From Riemerella anatipestifer (GTDB taxonomy: Bacteria; Bacteroidota; Bacteroidia; Flavobacteriales; Weeksellaceae), in assembly GCF_035666175.1 (NCBI RefSeq), contig NZ_CP142016.1, forward strand, positions 930,001-994,000: DNA of 64,000 bases. The letters run 5' to 3'. Under the pieces are notes generated by a model. That model had not been told where the DNA came from. It made no database searches and saw only the letters and a program-made list of their open reading frames with translations. A program made the translations under genes and the position numbers. How positions within the stretch are numbered: position 1 is the first letter of the stretch; every line of letters starts with the position of its first letter. Below, piece after piece: positions 1 to 9,767 of the stretch.

Positions 1-2
1 GG

Positions 3-1841
3 GTTATGGACAAAAAACACGCTCCGTACCTCTTCTTTATGGGCGTTGGAGAATATGCCGTAATTAAGGATAAATGGAGAAATATTCCTGTGGATTACTA
101 TGTAGAGAAAGAATATGCAGATTACGCCAAACAAATCTTTGGAAATACACCTGAAATGATGGAATTTTTCTCCAAAAAGCTAGGCTACGATTATCCTTGG
201 GCAAAATACGCCCAACTAGTGGGGAGAGATTTTGTAAGTGGCGCAATGGAGAACACTACCGCCGTTATCCACGCCGAAAACGCTCAGCAAAAACCAGGAG
301 ATTTGATAGACGACAACCGTTGGGAAAGCACTATCGCACACGAGCTGTTCCACCATTGGTTTGGAGATTTGGTAACCACAGAAAGCTGGAGTAATCTTAC
401 TGTAAATGAAAGTTTTGCTAACTATTCTGAATACCTTTGGGAAGAATATAAGTACGGAAAAGATGCCGCAGATTATCACCTCAATAATAATAGTAGCAGA
501 TATATACACAACCCTTCCGACTTCAACAAAGACCTTGTAAGGTTTGATTACGAAAGCAGAGAAGATATGTTTGATTTAGTATCCTACAACAAAGGAGGAG
601 CTATCCTACATATGTTAAGAAATTATTTAGGAGACGATGCCTTCTTTGCAGGTGTAACAGATTATCTCAAAACTCATGAGTACGGCACTGGGGAAGCTCA
701 CCAGTTAAGACTTTCGTTTGAAAAAATTTCTGGTAAAGACTTAAATTGGTTCTTCAACCAATGGTACTTTAATAGTGGAAATCCAAAATTAAATATACAA
801 TACAGCTACGAACCTGTAAAAAAAGAAGTTACTGTATCTATTTTACAAAGTCAAGAAAAGCCGTTTCAATTCCCACTTACTATAGATTTACACGAAGGAA
901 ACTCTGTAAAACGCCAAGATGTATGGGTAAATGCCAAAGCTAAAAATGATTTTACTTTTAGTGTGAATAAAAATCCTGATTTAATAAATGTAGATCCTGC
1001 TGGAGTTCTTTTAGCTGAAATAAACAATAGTAAAACTCCCGAACAGCTCTACTTACAATATACTAAGTCTAAAGAGTATAAAAGCAGATATTTAGCACTA
1101 AAAAACGCTTCCGAATCTACAACTTACCCTGAATCAGTAAAAACAATAGTAGCTGCACTAAAAGATGATTTTTTTAGATTGAGAATTCAAGCACTTAATG
1201 CCTTAGACTTATCTAATCCTGCACACGCAAAGGTAGCATTGGCTGAAGTTGAAAAAATCGCTAACAACGATCCTAAAACTTTAGTAAGAGCAGCAGCAAT
1301 ATTAGCTTTATCTAAAACAAAAAACAAAAAATATCTATCTCTATATGAGAAGAATATTGATGTAGTATCTAATGCCATTAAAGGAAGTGCATTGGCAGCC
1401 ATTGCACAAACTGAACCTGAACGCATTAAAAGTCTAGCAGACAAAATAGATCTTTCTGGTGATTCAGAAGAATTAATTACCACATTACTACCTACCATAG
1501 TTAAAAACAAGATAGAATCTCAGATGCCACACATAGGTGGATTGGTCGCTTTTTATCCTTTCTTAAAATTTCAAAATCCTGAGTTAGGTAATGTAGCAGA
1601 AGAAGGTTTTAACTGGATTATGACTTCTGATAATTTAAAAGCCACAGAATCTATCACCAAAATTTTAGGTCAAGCTAAATCTGAAATCCCAAACAATCCT
1701 CAGGTTAAAATAATGATTATACAAATGCTTCAAAACGGAGTTTCCAAAAAAATGGAACTGCTAAAAACTCAACCTAGTAGTGATTGTCTTCATAAACAAA
1801 TAGACAAAATAAATAAAATCATTGAGCTTTATAAAAACTAA
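3..1841 (+). CDS. M1 family metallo-aminopeptidase (5' truncated by window)
   Basis: This is the C-terminal part of a zinc aminopeptidase of the M1 (gluzincin) family, which removes N-terminal residues from peptides. Numbering from the first Met in the window, the substrate-anchoring GAMEN motif is at residues 79-83. The zinc site is HELFH at 112-116, with the third ligand Glu135 in NESFA, giving the expected HExxH-x18-E spacing. After about residue 350 comes a helical HEAT-like C-terminal region typical of the family. Whole proteins usually run to about 800 residues or more, and the frame is open to the window edge, so the true start lies upstream. A convergent terminator follows the stop. 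The family call is secure; the substrate and the cell location are not visible here. Confidence 0.93.
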   Translation, partial: VMDKKHAPYLFFMGVGEYAVIKDKWRNIPVDYYVEKEYADYAKQIFGNTPEMMEFFSKKLGYDYPWAKYAQLVGRDFVSGAMENTTAVIHAENAQQKPGDLIDDNRWESTIAHELFHHWFGDLVTTESWSNLTVNESFANYSEYLWEEYKYGKDAADYHLNNNSSRYIHNPSDFNKDLVRFDYESREDMFDLVSYNKGGAILHMLRNYLGDDAFFAGVTDYLKTHEYGTGEAHQLRLSFEKISGKDLNWFFNQWYFNSGNPKLNIQYSYEPVKKEVTVSILQSQEKPFQFPLTIDLHEGNSVKRQDVWVNAKAKNDFTFSVNKNPDLINVDPAGVLLAEINNSKTPEQLYLQYTKSKEYKSRYLALKNASESTTYPESVKTIVAALKDDFFRLRIQALNALDLSNPAHAKVALAEVEKIANNDPKTLVRAAAILALSKTKNKKYLSLYEKNIDVVSNAIKGSALAAIAQTEPERIKSLADKIDLSGDSEELITTLLPTIVKNKIESQMPHIGGLVAFYPFLKFQNPELGNVAEEGFNWIMTSDNLKATESITKILGQAKSEIPNNPQVKIMIIQMLQNGVSKKMELLKTQPSSDCLHKQIDKINKIIELYKN

Positions 1842-1847
1842 GGCAAC

Positions 1848-1880
1848 AAAAAAGAGAGATGAATTTCATCTCTCTTTTTT
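1848..1880. terminator. Bidirectional intrinsic terminator
   Basis: A 15-bp inverted repeat (arms AAAAAAGAGAGATGA and its complement) with a 3-nt loop lies between two convergent genes. It has an A-run on one side and a T-run on the other, so it can stop transcripts from both strands. Confidence 0.85.
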
Positions 1881-1899
1881 ATTATAAACTATTTTTGGA

Positions 1900-2571
1900 T
1901 TATTCAAAAATATAATTAAGTGTTACACTTAGTACTTGTTCCGATTTTTTCTTCTCTGTATTTAGGTCTCCTGTGTATGATTCCACCATATTACGATAAG
2001 TATTAGACAGCCCCAAATCATACTTTACCGCTACTTCTAATTGTCTTTTATAACTAAATCCTAAACCCACTCCTAAACCAAAATTAAAGCTACTTGCCTT
2101 TCCATTAAGATGAGGATATCTAGGATCGTTTCCCTCTATTGTATAAACCTGTCTAGATGGGCTTTCTACAGTTTGATTAATTAGAAAATTAAATCTAGGA
2201 CCAAACATTCCAAAGAATTCAGACTCTGCTTCTGAAAAATAACCTTTTACATAAATAGGTACACTAATATAATCGTTGTAATATTTGGTATTCTTGTCAC
2301 CTCCTCCTTTTTTAGTATAACCAGTTTCTCCCGCTTGGTAATATTGTATTTCTGGCTGTAAATATAATTGATCATCGTTATCAGCAGGGATTAACGCTAA
2401 AGCACCCACTTGAAAACCAAGTCTTTTACCCGATGGGTTATGTGCATTTTTAACTCCAGAATAGTTAACACCACCACTTACCCCAAAACGAGTATTTTCA
2501 AACTGAATATTGATTTGTGCAGAAGACAACCCAAAGACTAAACCTAATCCTACTAAAACTATTTTTTTCAT
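1900..2571 (-). CDS. Outer-membrane beta-barrel protein, porin-like
   Basis: This 223-residue exported protein starts with a typical signal peptide (MKKIVLVGLGLVFGLSSAQ, cleavage likely after Ala). The rest alternates short amphipathic strands and turns (FGVSGGVNYSGVK, LYLQPEIQYY, FNFGLGVGLGFSYKRQLEVAVKYDLGL) and ends in an aromatic-containing strand, as in the small 8-10-stranded PorT/OmpW-like barrels of Bacteroidota. The frame is open further upstream, but I place the start at 2571 because the signal peptide begins there. It is a single gene that converges on the aminopeptidase. Its role is unknown; a structural or transport function in the outer membrane is only an inference. Confidence 0.75.
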   Translation of the reverse strand: MKKIVLVGLGLVFGLSSAQINIQFENTRFGVSGGVNYSGVKNAHNPSGKRLGFQVGALALIPADNDDQLYLQPEIQYYQAGETGYTKKGGGDKNTKYYNDYISVPIYVKGYFSEAESEFFGMFGPRFNFLINQTVESPSRQVYTIEGNDPRYPHLNGKASSFNFGLGVGLGFSYKRQLEVAVKYDLGLSNTYRNMVESYTGDLNTEKKKSEQVLSVTLNYIFE

Positions 2572-2668
2572 AATCATATTTTTAAGAATAAAACTCCAAT
2601 GATAGCAATCTATCATCAGAGTTTTTACCATTGTAATTAAAATTTTAATATTTATTTTTCAAAAAATA

Positions 2669-3541
2669 CTACCCTAAAACCTTTGCAATAGTAACTCCTA
2701 TATCAGCTGGAGAATCTACCACATTAATTCCGTTTTCTCTCATGATAGCCATTTTTGCTTGAGCAGTATCTTCAGCACCACCTACAATAGCACCAGCGTG
2801 TCCCATAGTTCTTCCTTTAGGTGCTGTTTGCCCCGCAATAAAACCAACTACTGGCTTCTTAGAACCACTAGCTTTATACCATTTAGCAGCTTCCGCTTCA
2901 AGGTTACCACCAATCTCACCAATCATTACCACAGCTTCAGTTTCTGGGTCGTTAATAAACATTTCTAAAGCCTCTTTAGTAGTAGTTCCAATGATAGGGT
3001 CTCCACCAATACCTATTGCCGTAGAAATACCATAACCTGCTCTTACCACTTGGTCTGCTGCTTCATAAGTAAGTGTTCCTGATTTAGATACAATACCTAC
3101 TTTACCTTTCTTGAATACAAATCCCGGCATAATACCAATCTTAGCTTCATCAGAAGTGATGATACCTGGACAGTTAGGTCCAATTAGACGGCAATCTTTA
3201 TCTGCAATATAATTTTTCACTTTAGTCATATCAGCTACTGGGATTCCTTCCGTGATACAAACAATCACTTTAATCCCTGCATCTGCAGCTTCCATAATAG
3301 CATCTGCAGCAAATGCTGGTGGTACAAAAATGATACTTACATTAGCATCTGCTTTTTCCACAGCGTCTGCTACGGTATTAAATACAGGCTTACCTAAATG
3401 CTCTGTACCTCCTTTTCCTGGAGTTACACCTCCCACTACATTTGTTCCGTAGTCTATCATTTGACCTGCATGGAAAGTTCCTTCGTCTCCTGTAAACCCT
3501 TGTACTATTACTCTAGAATCTTTGTTAACTAATACTGACAT
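2669..3541 (-). CDS. sucD: Succinyl-CoA ligase (ADP/GDP-forming), alpha subunit
   Basis: This is the alpha subunit of the TCA-cycle enzyme that converts succinyl-CoA to succinate with substrate-level phosphorylation. At 290 residues it has the usual length. An N-terminal CoA-binding Rossmann domain ([17 protein letters not shown]) is followed by the ligase domain. The phosphohistidine sits in GHAGAIVGG (His at about residue 248). The partner sucB/sucC is not in the window, so the subunits are encoded separately here, as is common in Flavobacteriia. It lies downstream of the lipid A cluster on the same strand but about 105 bp away, so independent transcription is possible. Confidence 0.97.
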   Translation of the reverse strand: MSVLVNKDSRVIVQGFTGDEGTFHAGQMIDYGTNVVGGVTPGKGGTEHLGKPVFNTVADAVEKADANVSIIFVPPAFAADAIMEAADAGIKVIVCITEGIPVADMTKVKNYIADKDCRLIGPNCPGIITSDEAKIGIMPGFVFKKGKVGIVSKSGTLTYEAADQVVRAGYGISTAIGIGGDPIIGTTTKEALEMFINDPETEAVVMIGEIGGNLEAEAAKWYKASGSKKPVVGFIAGQTAPKGRTMGHAGAIVGGAEDTAQAKMAIMRENGINVVDSPADIGVTIAKVLG

Positions 3542-3645
3542 ATTATATTTATTTATTTTTCTTTTTGATTATAATTACCCTTCTCTAAAAAGGTTTTTTA
3601 TTTTTCGGTAAATTTAAGAATTTTTAAATTGATGAAAAAATTATT

Positions 3646-4548
3646 TTATTTCAAATTTTTCAACCTAACTTCCTTCCTTAAATAATCACGGAATTCTTCT
3701 GCTATAGTGCCAAAATAAGTTCCTTTCTTTAAATCTCTATTTATACCACATTTAGCGAGTAGTACCGTGCCTTTTTCTACTCTAACTCCAGAAGCCATAC
3801 CTACTTGTCCCCAAATGGTAACCTCATCTTCAATCACGCAACACCCCGCAATACCTGTTTGGGAAGCAATAAGACACTTTTTACCAATAATGGTATCATG
3901 CCCTATCTGGATTTGATTATCCAACACAGAACCTTCGCCTATCACTGTAGAAGCAGTAACTCCTCTATCTATAGTACACCCATTGCCTATTTCTACATTA
4001 TTCTCTATCACTACATTACCCACCGAAATCAATCTATCAAAATTCCCATTGAGTTTTCTATAATAAAATGCATCTCCTCCTAAAACGGTATTAGACTGAA
4101 TGATAACATTGTCTCCTATTTCTGTTCTATCACCAATAACCACATTAGGAAAGATATGACAATTTTTTCCAATTTTAACTTGATTTCCTAGTACTACAGA
4201 AGGGTGAATAAAAGTCCCCTCTCCTATCTGAGCATCATTTAAATCTTTTTTAAAATTATAAATCTGTGTAAAGTAAGTATTTATTTTATTAAAATCCCTG
4301 AAAGGATCGTCAGAAATAAGTAAAGCCTTTCCCTCTGGACAAGCCACTTCTTTATCTATTAAAATAATAGTAGCAGCAGAGTTTAATGCTTTATCGTAGT
4401 ATTTTGGGTGGTTTACAAATACAATATCACCTGGACGCACCATGTGAATCTCGTTAGTTCCTAAAACAGGAAAACTCTCATCTCCAACAAATTGAGTTCC
4501 TATAATATCAGCGATCGCCTTAAGCGTTTGTGGCTCTGAAAATGTCAT
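3646..4548 (-). CDS. Second LpxD-like UDP-acylglucosamine N-acyltransferase
   Basis: This 300-residue protein has an N-terminal LpxD-type uridine-binding region (about residues 1-100) followed by a left-handed beta-helix of hexapeptide repeats ([27 protein letters not shown]). It keeps the QIGH segment that in LpxD carries the catalytic histidine, and a C-terminal helical cap. The true lpxD (7385-8419) is in the same cluster, so this is a divergent paralogue, about 40 residues shorter. It may acylate the same substrate with another chain length or a different sugar nucleotide; the sequence does not decide. Its position next to efp and lpxA supports a cell-envelope role. Confidence 0.8.
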   Translation of the reverse strand: MTFSEPQTLKAIADIIGTQFVGDESFPVLGTNEIHMVRPGDIVFVNHPKYYDKALNSAATIILIDKEVACPEGKALLISDDPFRDFNKINTYFTQIYNFKKDLNDAQIGEGTFIHPSVVLGNQVKIGKNCHIFPNVVIGDRTEIGDNVIIQSNTVLGGDAFYYRKLNGNFDRLISVGNVVIENNVEIGNGCTIDRGVTASTVIGEGSVLDNQIQIGHDTIIGKKCLIASQTGIAGCCVIEDEVTIWGQVGMASGVRVEKGTVLLAKCGINRDLKKGTYFGTIAEEFRDYLRKEVRLKNLK

Positions 4549-4611
4549 AATTGAATAGAATTAAAAAATGAAATTCGGAGAGAACAACTCCCTCCGAATT
4601 TATTAGACTAA

Positions 4612-5175
4612 TTATTTAACTCTCTCTAAATAAGAGCCGTCTTCTGTATTTACTTTTATTTTATCCCCTGGTTCTATAAATAGAGGCACCATTATCCTAG
4701 CTCCTGTCTCCACGATAGCGTTTTTAAGAGCATTAGTTGCAGTGTTACCCTTTACACCTGGGTCAGCCTCCACCACTTCTAGATAAACTGTAGGTGGAAT
4801 TTCTGCTGAAAGAGGCGTTTCATCTTCCTCCTTCATAATGATAGTAACTTCTTCTCCTGCTTTCATAAACTGAGCATTCTCAATCATTTCTTTACCAATA
4901 TAGATTTGAGAAAAATCATCATTATTCATAAAATGGAACCCATTATCATCATCATAAAGATACTGAAATTTACGAGTAATTACCTTTACTTCGTCTATCT
5001 TATGCCCTGCAGAGAAAGTGTTATCAATCACTTTACCATTAGTTACAGACTTAAGTTTAGTTCTCACGAAAGCAGGTCCTTTACCTGGTTTTACATGTAA
5101 AAACTCGATTACCTTGTAAATGTCGTTGCTGTAATTGATGCAAAGACCTTTTTTAATATCAGCTGTTGTTGCCAT
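4612..5175 (-). CDS. efp: Translation elongation factor P
   Basis: EF-P binds ribosomes stalled on polyproline and helps peptide-bond formation. The protein has 187 residues, the family length. It begins with the KOW-like domain I carrying the loop PGKGPAF, whose Lys is the residue modified in many bacteria, followed by two OB-fold domains ending near GDKIKVNTEDGSYLERVK. No modification gene (epmA, ymfI, earP) is visible nearby. It lies in the middle of the lipid A cluster, between lpxA and the second lpxD-like gene, with short gaps (26 and 63 bp) on the same strand, so cotranscription is likely. Confidence 0.97.
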   Translation of the reverse strand: MATTADIKKGLCINYSNDIYKVIEFLHVKPGKGPAFVRTKLKSVTNGKVIDNTFSAGHKIDEVKVITRKFQYLYDDDNGFHFMNNDDFSQIYIGKEMIENAQFMKAGEEVTIIMKEEDETPLSAEIPPTVYLEVVEADPGVKGNTATNALKNAIVETGARIMVPLFIEPGDKIKVNTEDGSYLERVK

Positions 5176-5201
5176 CTATATAATATGTTATTTATTTTTA
5201 T

Positions 5202-5990
5202 TTAATCTTTACCTGTACCGTAACCTTTTACAATACCTCTAGGTGAGTTTTGTATAAATTGTAGGATTTCATCTCGTTCTGCCGTAGGAAGCATTTCTTT
5301 TTCTATATAAGAAACGGCTTGAGAAACATTCATTTTCATTTGGAAGATGATACGATAGATTTTTTGTATCTCAAATATTTTTTCATTAGAAAAACCTCTT
5401 CTTCTCAACCCTACAGAATTGATACCAGCATAGCTCATAGGCTCTCTAGCCACTTTAACATAAGGCGGAATATCCTTTCTTACCAGTGTACCTCCAGATA
5501 CCATTACATGTTTACCTATTTTACCAAACTGATGAACTGCAGAAAGCCCACCCATAACGGTAAAATCTCCTATTTCTACATGCCCTGCAATGCCACATCC
5601 ATTCACAATAATTACATGGTCTCCTAAAACACAATCGTGAGCAATGTGCGAGGTTGCCATTATCAGGCAGTTACTACCTATCTTGGTATATCCTAGTGCT
5701 TTAGTACCTCTATTGATGGTAACCGATTCTCTGATTGTAGTATTATCACCTATAATCACTTGAGTATCTTCTCCTTCAAATTTTAAATCTTGTGGTATCG
5801 CCGAAATTACTGTACCTGGGAAAATTCTACAATTTTTACCAATCCTAGCTCCGTTCATAATCGTTACATTAGGACCTATCCAAGTACCTTCTCCAATTTC
5901 CACATCTGCAGCTATGGTGGTAAATGGCTCTACCACCACATTTTTATCTATCTTAGCCCGTCTATCTACGGCTGCTAGCTGATGAATCAC
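5202..5990 (-). CDS. lpxA: UDP-N-acetylglucosamine O-acyltransferase
   Basis: LpxA catalyses the first step of lipid A synthesis, moving a 3-hydroxyacyl chain from ACP to the 3-OH of UDP-GlcNAc. The 262-residue protein has the expected hexapeptide-repeat beta-helix in its N-terminal two thirds (IGEGTWIGPNVTIMNGARIG). The catalytic histidine region is ATSHIAHDCVLGDHVII, and a C-terminal helical domain follows (YIEKEMLPTAERDEI). It is 7 bp downstream of lpxC-fabZ on the same strand, the classical Bacteroidota order, which separates it from the LpxD paralogues. Confidence 0.96.
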   Translation of the reverse strand: MIHQLAAVDRRAKIDKNVVVEPFTTIAADVEIGEGTWIGPNVTIMNGARIGKNCRIFPGTVISAIPQDLKFEGEDTQVIIGDNTTIRESVTINRGTKALGYTKIGSNCLIMATSHIAHDCVLGDHVIIVNGCGIAGHVEIGDFTVMGGLSAVHQFGKIGKHVMVSGGTLVRKDIPPYVKVAREPMSYAGINSVGLRRRGFSNEKIFEIQKIYRIIFQMKMNVSQAVSYIEKEMLPTAERDEILQFIQNSPRGIVKGYGTGKD

Positions 5991-5997
5991 CTTTAAT

Positions 5998-7392
5998 TTA
6001 GATTTTAGTTTTTGCTACTTGAGCCATAAGCTCTGCCTCTACCACTACGCTATCTCCTACATAGCCATACCCTTGCATATGTACGATACCTCTTCTAATA
6101 GGTTCTATAAGGTCTATTTTGAAGATAAGTGTATCTCCAGGAACTACCTTTTTCTTAAACTTAACCTTGTCTATTTTAACAAAGTAAGTAGAATAGTTTT
6201 CTGGGTCAGGCACATTAGCCAATACCAAAATACCTCCTGTTTGTGCCATTGCTTCTATCTGCAGAACCCCAGGCATTACAGGTTCTTTTGGGAAATGTCC
6301 CGTAAAGAAAGGCTCATTCATTGACACATTTTTAAGCCCTACCACATGAGTATCAGACAATTCCAAAATTTTATCTACTAATAAAAATGGTGGACGATGC
6401 GGAAGCAATCCCATAATCCCATTGATATCATAAACAGGCTCTTTAGTTAAATCAAAATCAGGCACATTTTTTTTCTTTTGTAATTTCCATTGGCGATTCA
6501 GTTTTTTAGCAAACTGAGTATTAACAAAGTGCCCAGGTTTATTAGCGATAACTTTACCTTTTATTTTAACTCCTACCAATGCCAAATCTCCAATGACATC
6601 TAGTAACTTGTGTCTAGCCGCTTCATTAGGATAGTTTAATGTCAAATTATCCAAAACTCCATTAGGACGAATAGATATTTCTTCTCTACCAAATGCTTTC
6701 TTTAGTTTTTCTGTGGTTTCTGGTGTAAGTTCTTTATCCACATAAACAATGGCATTGCTAATATCTCCACCCTTGATAAGTCCGTGGTCTAAAAGCATTT
6801 CTAACTCGTGTAAGAAACTAAAAGTTCTAGCACTAGCAAATTCCTCTTTAAACTCAGAAATATGCTTCATAGTTGCATTTTGAGTACCTAATACCTTAGT
6901 GCCAAAATCCACCATAGTTGTAATTTCATAAGTATCGGAAGGAATAATCGTAATATCAGACCCCGAATTTGGGTCAGTATAGCTCATTACTTCCTTTATC
7001 ACTAGGTATTCTCTCGCTTTCTCTTGCTCTACGATGCCTGCTTTCTCTATTGCTTCTACAAAAAACTTAGAAGACCCATCTAAAATTGGAGGTTCTGCAC
7101 TATCTAACTCTAATATTGCATTATCTAAATCCATACCTACTAGAGCCGCCAAAAGGTGCTCGCAGGTATGTATTTTAACCCCTAATTTTTCTAATGTAGT
7201 TCCCCTTTCGGTAGTGGTAACATAGTTTACATCTGCTTCCACTTGAGGATTTCCTTCCAAATCTGTTCTTACAAATACAAAACCTGTGTTTTCTTTAGCT
7301 GGTTTTATCGTAAGATTAACTTGTTTACCTGTATGAAGACCTATCCCTGAAAGAGAAACTTCTTCTTTTAAAGTTTTTTGCTTATCACTCAT
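5998..7392 (-). CDS. lpxC-fabZ: Bifunctional UDP-3-O-acyl-GlcNAc deacetylase / 3-hydroxyacyl-ACP dehydratase
   Basis: This is a two-domain fusion of 464 residues. Residues 1 to about 305 are LpxC, the zinc deacetylase that commits the pathway to lipid A. Visible ligand regions are [10 protein letters not shown] near residue 78 and the later [16 protein letters not shown] with His and Asp. Residues of about 320-464 are FabZ, the hot-dog-fold dehydratase of fatty-acid elongation, with [14 protein letters not shown] and the catalytic His in [11 protein letters not shown]. The fusion links the lipid A and fatty acid pathways, which compete for 3-hydroxyacyl-ACP, and is characteristic of Bacteroidota. 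Its start overlaps the end of lpxD by 8 bp, which implies translational coupling. Confidence 0.97.
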   Translation of the reverse strand: MSDKQKTLKEEVSLSGIGLHTGKQVNLTIKPAKENTGFVFVRTDLEGNPQVEADVNYVTTTERGTTLEKLGVKIHTCEHLLAALVGMDLDNAILELDSAEPPILDGSSKFFVEAIEKAGIVEQEKAREYLVIKEVMSYTDPNSGSDITIIPSDTYEITTMVDFGTKVLGTQNATMKHISEFKEEFASARTFSFLHELEMLLDHGLIKGGDISNAIVYVDKELTPETTEKLKKAFGREEISIRPNGVLDNLTLNYPNEAARHKLLDVIGDLALVGVKIKGKVIANKPGHFVNTQFAKKLNRQWKLQKKKNVPDFDLTKEPVYDINGIMGLLPHRPPFLLVDKILELSDTHVVGLKNVSMNEPFFTGHFPKEPVMPGVLQIEAMAQTGGILVLANVPDPENYSTYFVKIDKVKFKKKVVPGDTLIFKIDLIEPIRRGIVHMQGYGYVGDSVVVEAELMAQVAKTKI

Positions 7393-8419
7393 TAGTATTA
7401 TCTTTTGAGTTTTTTTCTAGTTGATTTAACTTTTGAACAATCTTATTAAAGTTTCGGAAGTGAACATAATTTCTTCTGAAATCACTTGCCGAAATTGCTG
7501 GAGAACCATATAGAATTTCCCCATCAGACACACTATTATTTACGCCACTTTGGGCTTGTATTTTAACTTGATTACCAATATTAATATGCCCTACGATGCC
7601 TACTTGTCCACCCACTTGGTTCCAATCGCCTATGGTGGTAGAACCTGCAATACCTGCTTGAGCCGCAATTACATTATGTTTGCCTATCTTAACATTATGA
7701 GCAATCTGGATTAGGTTATCTATCTTGGTTCCTTCCCCTATAATGGTAGAGCCTATCGTTGCTCTATCTATACTACAGTTAGAACCAATCTCTACATTGT
7801 TCTCTATAATTACATTTCCTAATTGCGGAATTTTTTTAAAACCTTCTGCTGTTGGCTGGAAACCAAAACCATCGCCTCCTATCACTGTGTTAGAGTGTAT
7901 AATGCAATTATCTCCTATCACACAACCATCATAAATCCTAGCACCACTATCTATTTTACAATTCTTACCAATCTTGACTCTCTTACCTATGTATACCTGA
8001 GACGCAATCTGAGAGCCTTCTCCCACCTTAGCTTTCTCCGAAATATAGGTAAACGCTCCTACGAAAACATTCTCTCCCAAAACAGCCGTCTGATGAATAA
8101 ATGCTCCTTCTTCTACGCCTGATTTTCTATCCTGAACCATCTCGTTGTAAAGGTTCATTAGCACTTGAAAAGATAGGTAAGCATCTTCTACGGCTATAAT
8201 GGTAGCCTTATATTCTTTTTTATCTAAGAGTTTTTTGGATACTATAAGAACCGAGCATTTAGTTTCCTCTATAAAATGAGAAAATTTCTCCTGAGCGACA
8301 AAAGACAAATGCCCTTCTTCACCACTTTCTATAGGAGAAACCCCTGTAATTAAAGTATTTTCGTTACCGATGATTTCCCCTTCAATAAAACCTGCAATCT
8401 GAGAAGCTGTAAATTCCAT
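7385..8419 (-). CDS. lpxD: UDP-3-O-(3-hydroxyacyl)glucosamine N-acyltransferase
   Basis: LpxD adds the N-linked 3-hydroxyacyl chain in the third step of lipid A synthesis. This 344-residue protein has the N-terminal uridine-binding domain ([20 protein letters not shown]) and then a long hexapeptide-repeat helix. The catalytic His lies in [12 protein letters not shown], followed by [13 protein letters not shown]. The frame extends 13 codons upstream, but alignment-like reasoning favours MEFTAS at 8419. It heads the lipid A gene run and overlaps lpxC-fabZ by 8 bp. It is longer and closer to canonical LpxD than the paralogue at 3646-4548. Confidence 0.95.
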   Translation of the reverse strand: MEFTASQIAGFIEGEIIGNENTLITGVSPIESGEEGHLSFVAQEKFSHFIEETKCSVLIVSKKLLDKKEYKATIIAVEDAYLSFQVLMNLYNEMVQDRKSGVEEGAFIHQTAVLGENVFVGAFTYISEKAKVGEGSQIASQVYIGKRVKIGKNCKIDSGARIYDGCVIGDNCIIHSNTVIGGDGFGFQPTAEGFKKIPQLGNVIIENNVEIGSNCSIDRATIGSTIIGEGTKIDNLIQIAHNVKIGKHNVIAAQAGIAGSTTIGDWNQVGGQVGIVGHINIGNQVKIQAQSGVNNSVSDGEILYGSPAISASDFRRNYVHFRNFNKIVQKLNQLEKNSKDNTNE

Positions 8420-8502
8420 AATGTGCAAAGATAGTAATTTATAATATTTCTCTTGCAATTTATACTACAAAACATCATCAAACCTAGTCATCATGGCCAT
8501 AT

Positions 8503-9714
8503 TTACCTAGGAAATGCTAAAATATATTTCTGTGTAGGACGCTTAAGACTCGTGGATAAAATAGACAATTCCGACTCGTCTAAAGGTACTTTACCACCAT
8601 TTTTTTCCAACAAATAGATAGGCTGTTTTTCGCTATCATAAGGTAACAAATATCGGGAAATTTCATCAACAAAATCTACTCCGAAATCTATATTCATTCG
8701 CTTATTAACAGCCTCTACTTTACCGTCTATAAAATCTTGAGAAAACCCTTCTGAAGACCAAATAGTTTGAGGAAACTTTCGCGTTATGATTGCCTTACAA
8801 TAATAAGAAAGAACCAAATCTCCCTCATTTTGCCAAAGCTTTATTGCCTGTAATACATCAGTATCATCTAGATTTATAAATCTACTTAAATCTTCCTCCG
8901 ACATAGAACTAAAATCTTTCTTATAAAGGAAATATTTTAGGTTTTCTGATGCCTCTAGATTAACTCTTTGAGAAATTAAAAATTTAGCTCTTTTCAAAAT
9001 TTTAACCAACATAAATTCCGCCAAAGATGCTGTTTTATGGTAATATACTTGCCAATACATTAGCATTCTTGCCGTGAGATAGTTTTCTACGGAATAAATC
9101 CCTTTAGCATCTATTACCAGTTCATCATCTGCCACATTCATCATCGAAATCAGTCGTTGAGCATTGATATTACCTTCTGAAACTCCTGTAAAAAAGCTAT
9201 CCCTTTTCAAGTAATCTAACCTATCTACATCTAATTGAGATGAAACCAACTGATTAAAAAACTTGCAATGATAATTCCCCTGAAACATCTCTATCGCTAC
9301 CGATAAAGCTCCTGAAAACTCATCATTCAATCGGCTCATAATCAGCAATGACAGTTTTTCATGATGCCAATCCTCCATAAGAACCGATTCTAACGCGTGA
9401 GAGAACGGCCCATGCCCAACATCGTGTAATAAAATAGCCAACATTGTCGACTGTTCCTCTTCCTTACTTATCTTAATACCTTTAAGTTTAAGCGTTTCTA
9501 AGGCTAAAAACATCAAGTGCATTGCTCCCAATGCGTGATGAAACCTCGTATGTGTAGCCCCTGGAAAAACAAGATTAAGAAGTCCCGTTTGCGAAATTCT
9601 CCTCAAACGCTGAAAATAAGGGTGCTCTATAACATCAAATAGTATTTCGTAAGGAATTTTAATAAACCCATGTACTGGGTCGTTTATGATTTTGAGTTTA
9701 TTAGTTTTACTCAT
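8503..9714 (-). CDS. HD-domain phosphohydrolase, SAMHD1/dGTPase-like
   Basis: This 403-residue protein of the HD superfamily belongs to the group related to dGTP triphosphohydrolases and SAMHD1. The N-terminal signature is INDPVHGFIKIP and then RLRRISQTGLLNLVFPGATHTRFHHALG. The metal-binding HD pair is in LLHDVGHGPFSHALE (about residues 94-108), with a later LDVDRLDYLKRD stretch typical of this group. Metal ligands therefore appear intact. The usual reaction is hydrolysis of dNTPs or other nucleotides, but the true substrate of the bacterial Bacteroidota members is not established. It lies upstream of lpxD on the same strand with an 83-bp gap. Confidence 0.87.
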   Translation of the reverse strand: MSKTNKLKIINDPVHGFIKIPYEILFDVIEHPYFQRLRRISQTGLLNLVFPGATHTRFHHALGAMHLMFLALETLKLKGIKISKEEEQSTMLAILLHDVGHGPFSHALESVLMEDWHHEKLSLLIMSRLNDEFSGALSVAIEMFQGNYHCKFFNQLVSSQLDVDRLDYLKRDSFFTGVSEGNINAQRLISMMNVADDELVIDAKGIYSVENYLTARMLMYWQVYYHKTASLAEFMLVKILKRAKFLISQRVNLEASENLKYFLYKKDFSSMSEEDLSRFINLDDTDVLQAIKLWQNEGDLVLSYYCKAIITRKFPQTIWSSEGFSQDFIDGKVEAVNKRMNIDFGVDFVDEISRYLLPYDSEKQPIYLLEKNGGKVPLDESELSILSTSLKRPTQKYILAFPR

Positions 9715-9767
9715 TCTCTTTTTAAAATTTCAGCAAATTTAGAGCTAATTTCTTAATTGACAATAAA

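Noticed and set aside
216-509. 97-codon minus-strand frame inside the aminopeptidase gene
   Set aside because: It is fully inside a well-supported gene and shows no domain or signal.
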